Part shown: piece by piece, positions 35,764-47,399 of the stretch
How the letters are laid out: each line of letters opens with the position of its first letter
How positions within the stretch are numbered: position 1 is the first letter of the stretch
Assembly: GCA_949752795.1 (NCBI GenBank)
Contig: OX457061.1
Location: 28,648,425 to 28,712,424 of the forward strand
Direction of reading: 5' to 3'
Source of the DNA: Hyperoodon ampullatus
Taxonomy: Eukaryota; Chordata; Mammalia; Artiodactyla; Ziphiidae
DNA: 64,000 bases
Notes under the pieces: generated by a model
Database searches by the model: none
What the model saw: the letters and a program-made list of their open reading frames with translations, nothing else
What the model was told of the DNA's origin: nothing
Program-made: the position numbers and the translations under genes

Positions 35764-36889
35764 ATGGGGAAGAGTATTTAGAGGATATAAACAGCAGTCA
35801 TTTGCTGTTACTGCCTATTCATTATCAGTATAAGACCATTCTCCTTCTAATAACAAGACTATTCTCTCCTGGGAGGAACTATTCTAGGCTCTATTAGGTG
35901 ATTACCTTCACCTCCACAAGACAAGGTACACATCCAATATCTGGCCCATTGGAATGGCAAATAGCCCAGGCTACAATGATTTGCTCTCAATGGACACATT
36001 ATTCAAGCTAAAATGGTATGCATGGTCATTTATTAGCCAAAATCATTAGGAAATACTCTCTTAATTTAGAGAGATTAGGGTAGATTAGACTGCACTGTGG
36101 CAACCACCAACCACAAAACAGTATTGGTGTAATACAATAAAAATGCACTTTGTATTCAGGCTAAACATTCAAAAAGAAGTGAGAAACTCTCTTAGATCAA
36201 GTTTTCGATGTTATTACTCAGCAATCCAGGTTTCTACCTTTCACCAACAAGAGACTACCATTTTCCCACAACAGGGGAAATAAAAACTAGAGGGTTGTGC
36301 ACTGGCTCTAACATGCTTTAAACTGGAGTCATCACTTCTCCCCTCAGTACATTGGCCAGAATTAAACATATGGCCCCAGCTAACTGCAGGAGACTAGAAG
36401 ATTTTGGGGGAGCACAACTTTTTGATAAAGAGTAAAGATTTATTCCATAAAGTTTCAAAATGGTGAGTTAAGGTTATTGAAATATTAAATTATTTATTTA
36501 GTAATGAATTCTTATTTATAATTGAAAGAGAATAACTTTCTCTGTGAATCCATGAAAGATGACGAAGTAAATGTATCTAAGTTTCCTTCTAGTTCTAATA
36601 TTCTATAAGAAAAACACCAATAAAAATCAACCAAAATATGTAAGAGGCAATTAGCAAGAAAAGAAAGTTACATAATAATATATATTGTTAAATATTATGT
36701 TATTACATAAATACAAAATGAGATCTGTATTTAATTTATGATGAAGTAAGATACGGTAATTTACATGAGAATATTTATTTTAAAAACATGGTAATTAACT
36801 GAGTTTTCAAGAATTCAAGAAGCTGACAAACTAATAAACTATTTCCATGACTACATAACTTGGAGTTGTTTATTTGAAAATATTTATAA
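35764..36889. other. Unannotated sequence
   Basis: No gene or repeat recognised; becomes very AT-rich after 36480. Confidence 0.35.
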
Positions 36890-37300
36890 AATGACCTGCC
36901 AATATATATGTCCTTTAATATAGAAATTTCTCTTATGGAATGTATCTTAAGAAAATAAGATATGTGCACAAGGATAAACGTGCAAAGATTTACTCTGCAC
37001 AAATATTTATAGTATTAGAAGATTAAAAGCAGTCCCAATGCCTTTGGCAAAAGCATTGCTATTGGACCCTATTCAGCCATTAACGACTGAGTTGTAGAAG
37101 AATATTTATATTCTAAACTGATATGTAAAAAAGCCAGTTACTAAACTATCTGAAATTTCTACATAGCACTATATATATATACATATATATTTCTTTGTGT
37201 AGTAAGAAGTAACATTGGTTTGTTTTCTATTGTTTTGATGGTTTATTTTTATTTTGCCCTTTGTACTCTTTTTGAATTCTCATATTTGTTTTAGAGAATT
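36890..37300 (+). mobile_element. Old L1 (L1M-type) 3' end
   Basis: Diverged L1 tail order: tgtgcacaaggataaacgtg, ccctattcagccattaacga, a degraded body, then ttttgccctttgtactcttt and aattct-rich DNA. Confidence 0.45.
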
Positions 37301-37544
37301 AATATCACTTTCTTTAAGTAGGGAATAATAATGAATGGTATCAATATAGGAATTTTAAAGGGAAGAAATAATGAAAATTTAAAACATAACTATCAATAAA
37401 ATATATATATATTTTTTTTCTTTGAACTTAATCTGGTGGTTATTCTGACTGTAGTTACTGTCCATATGTAGTCTCTTTACTATAGTATCTTTTACTGGAC
37501 CTATGTCTCATATAGAAGTTTTGTGTCTTTTTTTGTTGTTTGTG

Positions 37545-37629
37545 TTTTTTTTGGCTGTGCCACTCAGCTTATGGAATCTTAGTTCCCCAACCAGGGATTG
37601 AACTCGGGCCCTCGGCCAGGACCATCAGG
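37545..37629 (-). mobile_element. Partial CHR-type SINE
   Basis: ttttggctgtgccactcagc, then ttagttccccaaccaggga and attgaactcgggccct form the antisense tRNA-like part. The head end is missing, so this copy is truncated or partly deleted. Confidence 0.7.
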
Positions 37630-40169
37630 GGCTCGGCAGCTTCCCTCTGCTTCTTCTAGTACAGGCATGGATAGCAAGCGTAAGCTCGTGGCTCTTGGTA
37701 ATTTGTCCTATTTCTTGTATTTGGGAACTCATCATAATGCCTTGTCACCTCTGTTGGTGGGGAATGCTGTCATGCAATTACGACTGTTTTTAAAATCAGA
37801 TTCACCTCTCTTTATTTTATGTGGGATTCATAAACTCTGCCACCATTACTGTCAGTTTTCCAGAATTCGCCCTTCATTCTTAAAAGGTCTTGATTGTTAA
37901 ATGATTTTAATTGAAAAATCACTTTTCGTTTTTTGAAGAGATTACACACTGTCTCTGGTTTCCTGTTACAGCTGCTTTACAGTTTTTTCCTTTGCTTTCC
38001 TGTGCTTTGGTTCCACTATAATGGTCTAGAAATATATATATATTTTTTTAATTCACTGTGCCTCTTAAAACTAATGATAATTTTTAAAATCAGTCTGGAA
38101 ATTTCTTAGTATATAAACATTGCTTCTTCCCCCTTCCCTCTATTCCTTCTCTCTATATATCCAATTAAATGGTATTAATTATTATTATGAGACATCTGGA
38201 CAGCAATGAGGTAAGAGACCCCTAGGACCAGCTTAGAGTAGAAATTCACTATTTTCTCTTGTTCTAACTCCTAATTTTCTGGTCTTTGTTGGCCCAGAGA
38301 AGTACCTTTTGGATGAACTCTCAGGAAAGAAAAGATCATAATATATGGGAATAGGTTGGGCAAAGCAGACATTAGTGTAATATTTAAATCTCACAGACCA
38401 TCCATGTGGGTGTGTCAGAGGGCTCCAGAATAAAATTCTGAACACAACGATCCACTGGCTATGTACTACAATATTTAGGAAATTCAGGATACCCACAGGA
38501 GGAGAGAGTTTGTCAATGCTTGTTCACTGGCCCCTTTCTCATATCAAGCAGCTCTGGGTCAAGCTTTTTCTTTCTCTTAGGCCTGATCTGGAGAGTAATG
38601 GTGAACCTTTAAGAGGCTGTAATTGGAAGCTATCATCTAAGCTCTGATCTCAGGGAGTAGCATCCTATTAGAACATACCTGTACCTGTAAGAATGAGATT
38701 CTGTGTCCTATTCAAAAGAGGACTGGTGATCAAAAATCAATTGAGTGCCCCCTCCAGAAAGCTATTTTCTTGCATTATTCAATCATTAAAACAATAGAAA
38801 GTAATTTATGACTTTAAAAATTAATAAAAGGCAAAGGACAAAGAATTCATTATTCATAAAAATGAAGCTCTACAGGTAGGCTAGAAAGGGAGGATGAAGA
38901 ATTGGGCCCTGTGCCCCTTCCCTTCTTGATTTTCAGCATGAGTGCAGAGACAAGAAGATAAAGAAAACAGTGCATTGCTACATAAGGTTCTGCTTTTTCA
39001 ACACGCCTTTTCCAAGGCAATACCGTCTCACCAACACTGGAGGGCATGTACCACCTGCACCTGTAAATGTCAGTTGCTAGAGTAAGTGCCCCTAAGAGAG
39101 CAATGACCCCAAAAGGGACACGTCTCTTATTAGGGCTCTTCTCACATATGGGAATGAAAGAATGAAGGAACTGAGAATGAAGCATGTGTGAAAGAATCTT
39201 GGTTGGTTTTGGAGGCAGGAATTCTAGACTCTGCTATGGACAGTAGTTTAATTGCACTAAACCTGAGATTCATCCTTTGAAATATTATTTGTTCAGCTTG
39301 GTGTTTGTAGAAATCACGTGAGATAATTTGTGTAAAGGCCCTTGGTAAATGATATCAAGAAAACATACACGTGTGAGAGTTTTCATTATTTCCACTGGTT
39401 ACTTGACATTGTGTACTCATTCTTGGAGCTCTTAGAATCTAGTCACTCAATAGTCTCTCCCAAAGGGCTGTTATATGCAGCTCATAGAAGATCTTTTGAC
39501 TCCTATCTCTACCATATGCAACACAGTCTCCTGGTTTCCCAGCTTGGAGAGTTTGCCAGGGAGTAACTGTGTTGACAGTGAACATGCCTACTGTTCAGAA
39601 AAGGTGATTCACCTCTTTTACTTCTTTATTCTTCATCCTTTTTAGCATGGTCTATGCCATTCCAGGATCCCTGAGGAGTCTAGGGTGGATGAGAGTGGAG
39701 AACACATAGGTAAAGAATGCTTAAAAAAGCCATCGAGTGAGAGTGAAATGTCTACTGTAAAGTCAAGGATGCAGGGGAATGTGTTGGGATATTATGTATT
39801 AGGTGCTACTATGCCTGCCAGGCTTTTCAGGGATTTTTCTCCCCTTTACCTCTGACTGTAGCTTCTATTTTCTGTCTCCTGCAGCGCCCTGTATAAGTAC
39901 CCTGGAAAGGCTAGATATTGTCAAGACACCTACTGTGAGTTGTATGCATTTCCAGCTGCCAAGGATGAGCTGCAGGAGGACCTGTGAAGATGCTTCTCCC
40001 TCTATGTCCTCTCTCCCTCCAGAGATTCTGTGACTGTGTCATGTTCATATCTGGCCTCTAGCCTATCTCCAGATCCTCTGAGACACTAGTTAGCAGTTCC
40101 TGTATCTGAGACATCTCTAGAAGTTGTCTCTGCTTTCTCACTGTTTCCCAGTGGGGCTCACTTACCTGT
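37630..40169. other. Unannotated sequence
   Basis: No repeat recognised. A minus-strand open frame of 111 codons at 38850-39185 resembles nothing I know and has no supporting context. Confidence 0.35.
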
Positions 40170-41150
40170 CTCTCTGTGGCTGCCCTAACATTATTTGATT
40201 TGAAAACCTGTGGCAGATGGTACCTGCAGAGGCCCACTGTCCCTCACTGCATTCCATCTTGGCTCTGTCCTCTTCTCCCTCATGTTCTCACTTTTTCTCT
40301 TTCTACCTTTATTATGCTTTGGCCTCCACCCCTACATCATGGCTTTCACCTCTATCACTGACCTTGTCCCTACCATCAGAGGCCTCACTGACATTTGCCC
40401 TCTGCATTCTGATGCCCTTTTTTTCCTACTCTCACTGACAGCCTCAACTTCTCCGCCCTGGGGGGTACCCCTTGCTGTACGGCTCTTTTCATTTTTAGCC
40501 ATCTTTTATTGCCCCTTTCACCAGCTGCCTCATCTTTGTCCCGAGAGTCCTCTTAGCCATATTAGACCCTGACTCCCTCCATTCTCCCCTTTTCTCACCC
40601 TCAACTCTGGGTTCCACTCTGTTACCTGAGCATTTTTTGCCTCTGAACCCGACCACTTTCCTTGATCTCACCCTTACCTCTGGGTATTCTCTTTCAGCAC
40701 TGTAATTTTTGCTACTGAATTTCACATTTGCAATGGACTTTCGCCCCCACCACTTGCTTTTTCTTCTCTTCCACCAGAACACACTGAGATCCTGGACTCT
40801 TACTTACCCTTCCAGACCTCGTTATGTCTCTGGACTTCATCTTTTTCCCTGACTACACCCTCTCTTAGGACATAAATAGTACACCATTCAGAGCCCATCC
40901 CATGAATCCCACTGATTCCTTTGACTGTCATACACCATCACTTACTCTCCCTACACTACCACCACCACCACTACCAGTACCAGTACCAGTACCAGTCTCC
41001 ACTTCCACTCTACAGTCTGCTTCAATCCTGCTGAAGTCAACTGCAAACAATCCCTCCTGGCTGATCTCTTCTCTCTCAAGCAGACATCGAGCACTCAGGT
41101 TTGCCCAGTTCAGCCTCATCAAAGAAGGGGGACATCTTTAAGCACAGTTT
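40170..41150. other. Pyrimidine-rich tract
   Basis: For about 1 kb the plus strand is strongly C+T biased, in contrast to its surroundings. It gives overlapping chance frames (for example 120 codons at 40210-40572, rich in Leu/Phe/Ser/Pro). Possibly a diverged repeat or pseudogene that I cannot identify. Confidence 0.4.
40958..40998. repeat. (CCA)n and (CCAGTA)n microsatellite
   Basis: About four CCA units followed by CCACTA and about three CCAGTA units. Confidence 0.85.
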
Positions 41151-41339
41151 GTACATCAGGAAGGAGTTAGTGGGGATGGTATTAGGTGTTTCTACTATGG
41201 TCAAAGCATCCTGGGAAAAACTTGAGGGCAAATACCCTGGGTCTCCTTAACAATAATTGAGAGATTTGGTTGTAACTAGTAACTTGGGAAATCACAATGA
41301 GTTAAATGGATATCTGTGTAGTCCACAGGCTTCAGCAAG

Positions 41340-42440
41340 GAATGCTACACATCACTAGGCATGCTGATTGCCCAAGATATAGGACAGCCATGCTTTAAAG
41401 AGCAGCTTCCTGATAACATAAATCGTCATTTGGACACAGAGCTCCAGCCCTGCTGCAGCCTCAGACCAGTCCACTGCACTGTACCTAGCCTCCAAATGGT
41501 TTCTTGGCTCTCTAAGTCTCATCCACAGAATGGACTTGCTGGGGACCCAGCAGCTTTCTAGGTTCTGGGTGGCAACTGAGAAGAGAGAGGAAGCAGCCCA
41601 TGCCAGTGAGATACCTGAACTGCAGGGTCTAAGGAAGAAGCAAAAAAAAAATAATGTAGTTTCAGTGGCTGAGAAAGAGGATGCTACTTGCCCCAAAGTA
41701 GGAGAGCATGTCAGTGGGCAGACGAGACTGTAGTATACCCAAGTCAGAGAGAAGAATCACCCTGCCCAGATCAGTAAATTATCTGAGATCCTTGGTAGTA
41801 AGACCCCATGAATCTTGCCAAAGAACACACAAGTTCTTTCCAAAAAGGAATGAGAACAAAGATAAGCTGTTTTAGTGGTTTTGTTCCCAGAAAAAAGGCA
41901 AGAAGTAGGAAGATCCACTATAAATAGAGAAATCAATATCAGCCCCTGTATTAAGTCCAGATCCAGATGTAGTTGGGGCTGATGTTATGGACTGAGAATG
42001 CTGAAGCCAGGCCACATGCAAGTCTTAGGCATGATCCTAGAAGAGTGATATAGGGAGATGTCCAGCATGCCTGGAGAGACAGAAGGAGGAACACCAGTCC
42101 CTGAATTTTTTAGATGGAAATTACTGGTTTGACATGGCTCCCTCCAATCCAGATGAAAGCAAAGGCAAAAGTGCATCATCACATAACCATCAACAATCAC
42201 AACACAGGTTCTGAGAGTCAGTGTAGTCCCAGCAGGGACGGGAGCTTTGGAAACCCTGAGAGATATCCTTGGAAAACTGTCATATTCAATGATCAGTCAT
42301 CTGACAGATTTATTTCCTTCCCTAAACCCTTTGATTCACTTCTGCCAGGAGACAAGGTCCTCAAGTTTGGAACAATGAAACTAGATTCCTCTGGCTCTTT
42401 TCCCACTGGGTCAGGCTTTTTTGGGGGGGAAACTTTTTAA
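41340..42440 (+). pseudogene. Possible decayed coding sequence, unidentified
   Basis: This repeat-free block has protein-like readings. One frame runs from 41530 to about 41810 with a single TAG at 41731-41733 (TCPKVGEHVSGQTRL, then NHPAQISKLSEILGSKTP). The same frame, after more stops, gives MPGETEGGTPVPEFFRWKLL near 42070-42130. A different frame is then open for 108 codons from 42114 to 42440. That would fit an old pseudogene with stops and one frameshift. I do not recognise the protein, see no poly(A) or TSD, and chance is not excluded. Confidence 0.3.
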
Positions 42441-42533
42441 GTAAGTCAGAAATTCATCCTCCATAACCTCAAAGGAGGAAAATCTGTAGCATCAAGGTTT
42501 GCTTCTAGAGAATATGGCAATGCCTCTGGAAAG

Positions 42534-42535
42534 TA
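42534..42535. repeat. TA target-site duplication (left) of mariner
   Basis: Mariner elements insert at TA and duplicate it. A TA directly precedes the left inverted repeat; its partner is at 44351-44352. Confidence 0.85.
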
Positions 42536-42690
42536 CTGAGTTGGCCAAAAGGTTCGTTCGGTTTTTTTCCATAAGATGGCTCTAGTAGCACTTAGTTGTC
42601 TTTAACTTCATTCAAAACAATTTTGTTAGATTGTATGTGACAGCTGTCATATCAGCGTGCATTTAAAAAAAGATCAAAGTTGGTGAATTT

Positions 42691-44053
42691 TTGTGTAGCC
42701 ATTTTAATATAGAAGATGGAAGGAAAAAAGCAACATTTTGGCATATTATGCTTTATTATTTCAAGAAAGGTAAAAATGCAACCAAAATGCAAAAAAAGAT
42801 TTCTGTAGTGTATGGGGAAGGTGCTGTGAATGATCAAACGTGTCAAAAGTGGTTTGCAAAGTTTCATGTTGCAGATTTCTCGCTGGATGATGCTCCACGG
42901 TTGAGTAGACCAGTTGAAGTTGATAGCGATCAAATCAAGACATTAATTGAGAACAATCAACATTATACCACGCAGGTGATAACCAACATACTCAAAATAT
43001 CCTAATCAAGCATTGAAAATCATTTGCACCAGCTTGGTTATGTTAATCGCTTTGAAGTTTGGGTTCCACATAGTTAAGCGAAAAAAACATTCTTGACTGT
43101 ATTTCCACAAGTGATTCTCTACTGAAATGTAATGAAAACGTTCTGTTTTTTTGTTTTTTATTTATTTATTTATTTATTTATTTTTGGCTGTGTTGGGTCT
43201 TCGTTTCTGTGTGAGGGCTTTCTCCAGTTGCGGCGAGCGGGGGCCACTCTTCATCTCAGTGCATGGGCCTCTCACTGTCGCGGCCTCTCCCTTTGCAGAG
43301 CACAGGATCCAGACACGCAGGCTCAGTAGTTGTGGCTCACAGGCTGAGTTGCTCCACGACATGTGGGATCTTCCCAGACCAGGGCTCAAACCCGTGTCCC
43401 CTGCATTGGCAGGCAGATTCTTAACCACTGCACCACCAGGGAAGCCCAAAAACGTTCTGTTTTTAAAACAAGTTGTAATGGGCGATGAAAAGTGGATACT
43501 GTACAGTAATGTGGAATGGAAGAGTTTGTGGGGCAAGTGAAATGAACCACCACCAACCACACCAAAGGCTGGTCTTCACCCAAAGAAGGTGATGTGTATA
43601 TGGTGGGATTGGAAGGGAACCCTCAATCATGAGCTCCTTCTGGAAAACCAAACAATTAATTCCAACAAGTACTGCTCCCAATTAGACCAACTGAAAGAAG
43701 TACTCGACGAAAAGCATCCAGAATTAGTCAACAGAGAATGCATAGTCTTCCATCAGGGTAAAGCAAGACTGCATGTTTCTTTGATGACCAGGCAAAAGCT
43801 GTTACAGCTTGGCTGGGAAGTTCTGATTCATCCGCTGTATGCACCAGACACTGTACCTTCGGATTTCCATTTATTTAGGTCTTTACAAAATTCTCTTAAT
43901 GGAAAAAATTTCAATTCCCTGGAAGACTATAAAAGGTACCTGGGATAGTTCTTTGCTCAAAAAGATACAAAGTTTTGGGAAGATGGAGTAACGAAGTTGC
44001 CTGAAAAATGGCAGAAGGTAGTGGAACAAAAGGATGAATACGTTATTCAATAA
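42691..44053 (+). pseudogene. Mariner transposase, inactivated
   Basis: The N-terminal helix-turn-helix part is open from 42691 (start now TTG, perhaps a lost ATG) to the stop at 43003-43005 and includes VYGEGAVNDQTCQKWFAKFH. After more stops and the first SINE, the catalytic core resumes: GDEKWILY with the first Asp at 43484-43486, an in-frame TGA near 43541, then 43589-43948. The second catalytic position is Gly (GGT, 43757-43759, HQGKARLH) where the family has Asp in HQDNARPH. The third Asp is present at 43862-43864 (VPSDFHLF). The spacing of 34 residues marks a DD34D mariner. The natural stop appears to be 44051-44053. Dead through stops, a missing catalytic Asp and two SINE insertions. 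Confidence 0.93.
43151..43447 (-). mobile_element. CHR-type SINE nested in mariner (first)
   Basis: Minus orientation: (attt)n tail image at left, tttggctgtgttgggtcttc, body, and head end accaccagggaagccc. TSD aaaacgttctgttttt at 43135-43150 and 43449-43464 is made of mariner sequence. The target reads TTTTT/AAAA, a classic L1 endonuclease site. Confidence 0.95.
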
Positions 44054-44109
44054 AGTTCTTGGTGAAAATGAAAAATGTGTCTTTTATTTTTACTTAAAAA
44101 CCGAAGGCA

Positions 44110-44319
44110 GGGGCTTCTCTGGTGGCGCAGTGGTTGAGAGTCCGCCTGCCAATGCAGGGGACACGGGTTCGTGCCCCGGTCCGGGAAGATCCCACATGCC
44201 GCGGAGCGGCTGGGCCCGTGAGCCATGGCCACTGAGCCTGCGCGTCCGGAGCCTGTGCTCCGCAACGGGAGAGGCCACAGCAGTGAGAGGCCCGCGTGCC
44301 GCAAAAAAAAAACAAAAAC
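44110..44319 (+). mobile_element. CHR-2-type SINE nested in mariner (second)
   Basis: Plus orientation, ggggcttctctggtggcgca to an A-rich tail. TSD aaaaaccgaaggca at 44096-44109 and 44320-44333 is mariner terminal-repeat sequence. The left copy follows TT (tactt/aaaaacc). Confidence 0.95.
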
Positions 44320-44350
44320 AAAAACCGAAGGCACTTTTTGGCCAACTCAG

Positions 44351-44352
44351 TA
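44351..44352. repeat. TA target-site duplication (right) of mariner
   Basis: Partner of 42534-42535. Confidence 0.85.
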
Positions 44353-47300
44353 ACTGCAGGTCAGTAATAGAAAAAAATTTTGTTTTAAGCCTTTGAGATC
44401 TGTGCCAATTTGTTATGCAGCAAATAACTAATACATCAATCACCCAAACTATTTATAAACAACAGACCAACAACCCATCTCTCTCCATCCAACTCCCTAC
44501 TTTTATTTTTGTTAATATAATCAGAGACCTTCACTCAATTTATAATTATTAAATGTTACTTTTTGAGTGGATAATGAGTCCATCTTCAGTTACTCCCTTA
44601 AATCCTGTCCATTGTGAGCCATATTTAGCAACAATTTTTTAAAATATTACAGATTACTAATACTTTTATATAGTAACTATGAAATCCTTTGGTTTTCTTT
44701 TTGTTCAAATTTCTTCAAATAGGTTATTGCAGTTTTAGGGCTTTGTTTTGCTTTGTTTTAATGAGACGGCAATTGGCCAATATGGTGAAAGGTATTTGTT
44801 CCAGAATAGTTAAGAGACAGGCATTCTTAAAGATCTCCAGTTAATCTTGAGGCCCTTTAATTTACTAGGGGTTTCATATAATGATATCATGCTAAGTACA
44901 AGCAAACACACAACTATATAAACAATAGAAAAGTCATTCAAAAATAAAAACAAAAACACATATTCTTAATTCCCTTTCTAAACATTGTAGTCCCTTTCTT
45001 TGATGGAAAAAAAAAAAGGAAAGGAAAGATGGCTTTACATTCCTGGATCTCTTTCCTTCCTTATTAGTAAATACTTTATACATTTATATGCAAAGTTACA
45101 TGCTTCCTATTACTCGTCACACTGAATAATTCATTTCCCTCAATACAAAACTCTTATCTGATAAGTGCTTTGCAACATGGATATAACTGTCTTAGTAATT
45201 TTGAACTCACTAATAAAGCCAATAAAATGCACAAATAAATGAGTTCAGGGATCATACATGTATTTATGGAAGTCAAATTCATTGAAGTTCTTTTCAAATC
45301 TTAGCATTCATCATTGTATTTACTGTTATCTAATTAACTAAGGTTTTATGGTTACAATGTGGTGTATGAATTGGTTGTTTTCATTGAATAATGCCATGAT
45401 GCAGACTCTATTAATATGGTAAATGGATGTGAATGTGTATAGAAATTTTGCTGAAGATAAAATGATTTCCTACCATAATTCCCAGGACTGTGATTATTAT
45501 AAGGTATCATACTCATAATTATGTTAAATTACATGGAAAAAAAGGATTTTTACAGGTACGATTTAGATTACTAATCAATTGACTTTGTGATAATGAGAAG
45601 GGAAATGATGTAGGTGGGCTCAGTCTAACCACAACAGTCATTTAAAACCAGAGAATTTGCCTCAACTGATAGCAAAACAGGAAGTCAGAAAGATTCAAAG
45701 TGTGAACAGGACTCAAAGTGTGAACAGGACTCAAAGTGCCATTGCTGGTTTGAAGATGGATGGAGGGGTTTGTGTGATAGAGCACAGAGTAGCCCCAGCT
45801 GACAGACAGCAGGGAAATGGGGACCGCCATCTAAATGAGCTTGGAAGTGGATTAAAAATCTTGAAACACTCTAAGGAGATCTGTATACACTTAGATTTAT
45901 CTAATAATCATGATATTAGTCATCATCTGAAGAGGATGGCCTCTTTTTATCATGGTCACGGATTTTTACCATTCCCTCATATATTATTTCTTCGAACAGC
46001 CATGTGCTGTCTTTTATCTGTGTCTTTTACCTGTTCAGGATATCGCATAACTTTGGGATATCCTGGAAGGGGACATCTTTCTCTGTCACTAAAAGACATC
46101 TTTCTCTTTTGGATTCTCAAAAGTGACAAGGAATGAGGAAGAAGGGTGACAGTGGCACTGCACACATACTTAATTCTAGATGTCTGCAATGTACCTTCTT
46201 AGAGGTCCAATTGCTTAAATATTCCTCTTTCTTAAATTATATATTCATTTTAAGGAAAACATAACAAAAATACCTTAAACTATTCAGAGGATTTTCCTAC
46301 TGTGAAAAGGACTGGATAAACCAGACTTCCCCCTGCTCCCTCACCTTTGACTTTATACAGATGTGTTTACAGGTGCAGGGAGAAAAGGAGATACCAGGTT
46401 TACAGAGGCCTAAGACAGCTGAAAATTCCCCACACAGCTCCCAGAATGGTTAAGATACAAGAAACTTCATATTTCAAAAAATTTGGAAGTGGAATTTGGG
46501 AGTGGCTGGACTCTACATTCTCAAGAGGGGAGATAACAATCCACTTGTGAGGAATAGCAGTCCCCAAGAGCATTTTACCATCCTGCTGGAGACTGTAGCC
46601 TTAAAGGAATTGTATAGAGGTCCAGCAGGCTGCCCTTTATCTATCCTCATATACTCTAGAACAGTAGGGAACAGAGTACATCCAGATCTGTGGTGAGTCA
46701 GCATGGAGCAGGTAGTGAGGATAATATGGCTCTTCTTTACTCACCTGACTCAACAGAAGTGTGTTCACAAATTTCCTTTCCACTCCTAACCCCAGAGAGG
46801 GCACAAAGACCTAGTGTGAGTGGTACAGCTATGTGACTATATGTAGAGTAACCTTGGTTAGCTGGCTTTTGTACTCCATAGACCTAGCATGGGGGTAGGG
46901 AGGGTAAAGAGTATTATTTACTCCTTTTCCTCTTCCTGACAAGCAGAGGCCAAGAAAAGGGAGAACGGAAAAAGCTCTTATTAGAAAAACTGGGAAGGGA
47001 TGGAGCACATGCTATTTATAGCTTTGAATAAGGAATCTTAATATATCAACAGGAAATACTCAGGTCACATTCCAGCTACTGCAACAGAACTTAATTTAAA
47101 GCAAGATACAAAATATTTGGCCACTGATGGGCCATATCTCCCCTACCAATCCCCACCTCAAAATGGGGAACAGATCCTAGAACAAGTTTCCAGTGGGGTA
47201 TGAAGACAGAGAAGGTTGGGCATTGAGTGAGGGTGAGTTTGGGAATTACTGCTGTGGTGGACTCTGGGCTGAGTGAATCTGAGCCTGGAAATGAGAGAGA

Positions 47301-47399
47301 TGCTGCATAAGCATCTGTCATGTCTCCAGTTTAATTTCAAATTTGACAATGATTTCTCCCCATTGAATGGATATCCTGAAGAAATGTCTCTAGTAACAA
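44353..47399. other. Unannotated AT-rich sequence
   Basis: No recognised repeat. A plus-strand frame of 159 codons at 45657-46136 is the longest here; it resembles no protein I know, has no context and includes an 18 bp tandem duplication. I treat it as chance. Confidence 0.35.
45699..45738 (+). repeat. 18 bp tandem duplication
   Basis: caaagtgtgaacaggact is present twice in a row, with a third partial start (caaagtg). Confidence 0.85.

Larger units (their letters stand above)
42536..44350 (+). mobile_element. Full-length mariner DNA transposon, interrupted by two SINEs
   Basis: The left end ctgagttggccaaaaggttc is matched by the reverse complement of the right end (ggccaactcag preceded by aaaccgaaggcactttt), giving ~28 bp imperfect terminal inverted repeats. 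TA flanks both ends. Removing the two CHR SINEs and their extra TSD copies (314 and 224 bp) leaves about 1,277 bp, the usual size of a complete mariner. Inside is a decayed transposase gene. Mariner moves by cut-and-paste through a DDD transposase and is spread among animals by horizontal transfer; closely similar elements are known in cetartiodactyls. Confidence 0.95.

Noticed and set aside
40210..40572. 120-codon frame with membrane-protein-like composition
   Set aside because: The Leu/Phe/Ser/Pro bias follows from the pyrimidine-rich tract; overlapping frames look alike and there are no family motifs.
42534..44352. Mariner transposase as a possible domesticated host gene
   Set aside because: Stops, a lost start codon, a missing catalytic Asp and two SINE insertions leave no long usable frame.
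45657..46136. 159-codon open frame, among the longest outside clear repeats
   Set aside because: No recognisable motif, unlikely composition, an internal 18 bp duplication and no gene context. A frame of this length can occur by chance in 64 kb.
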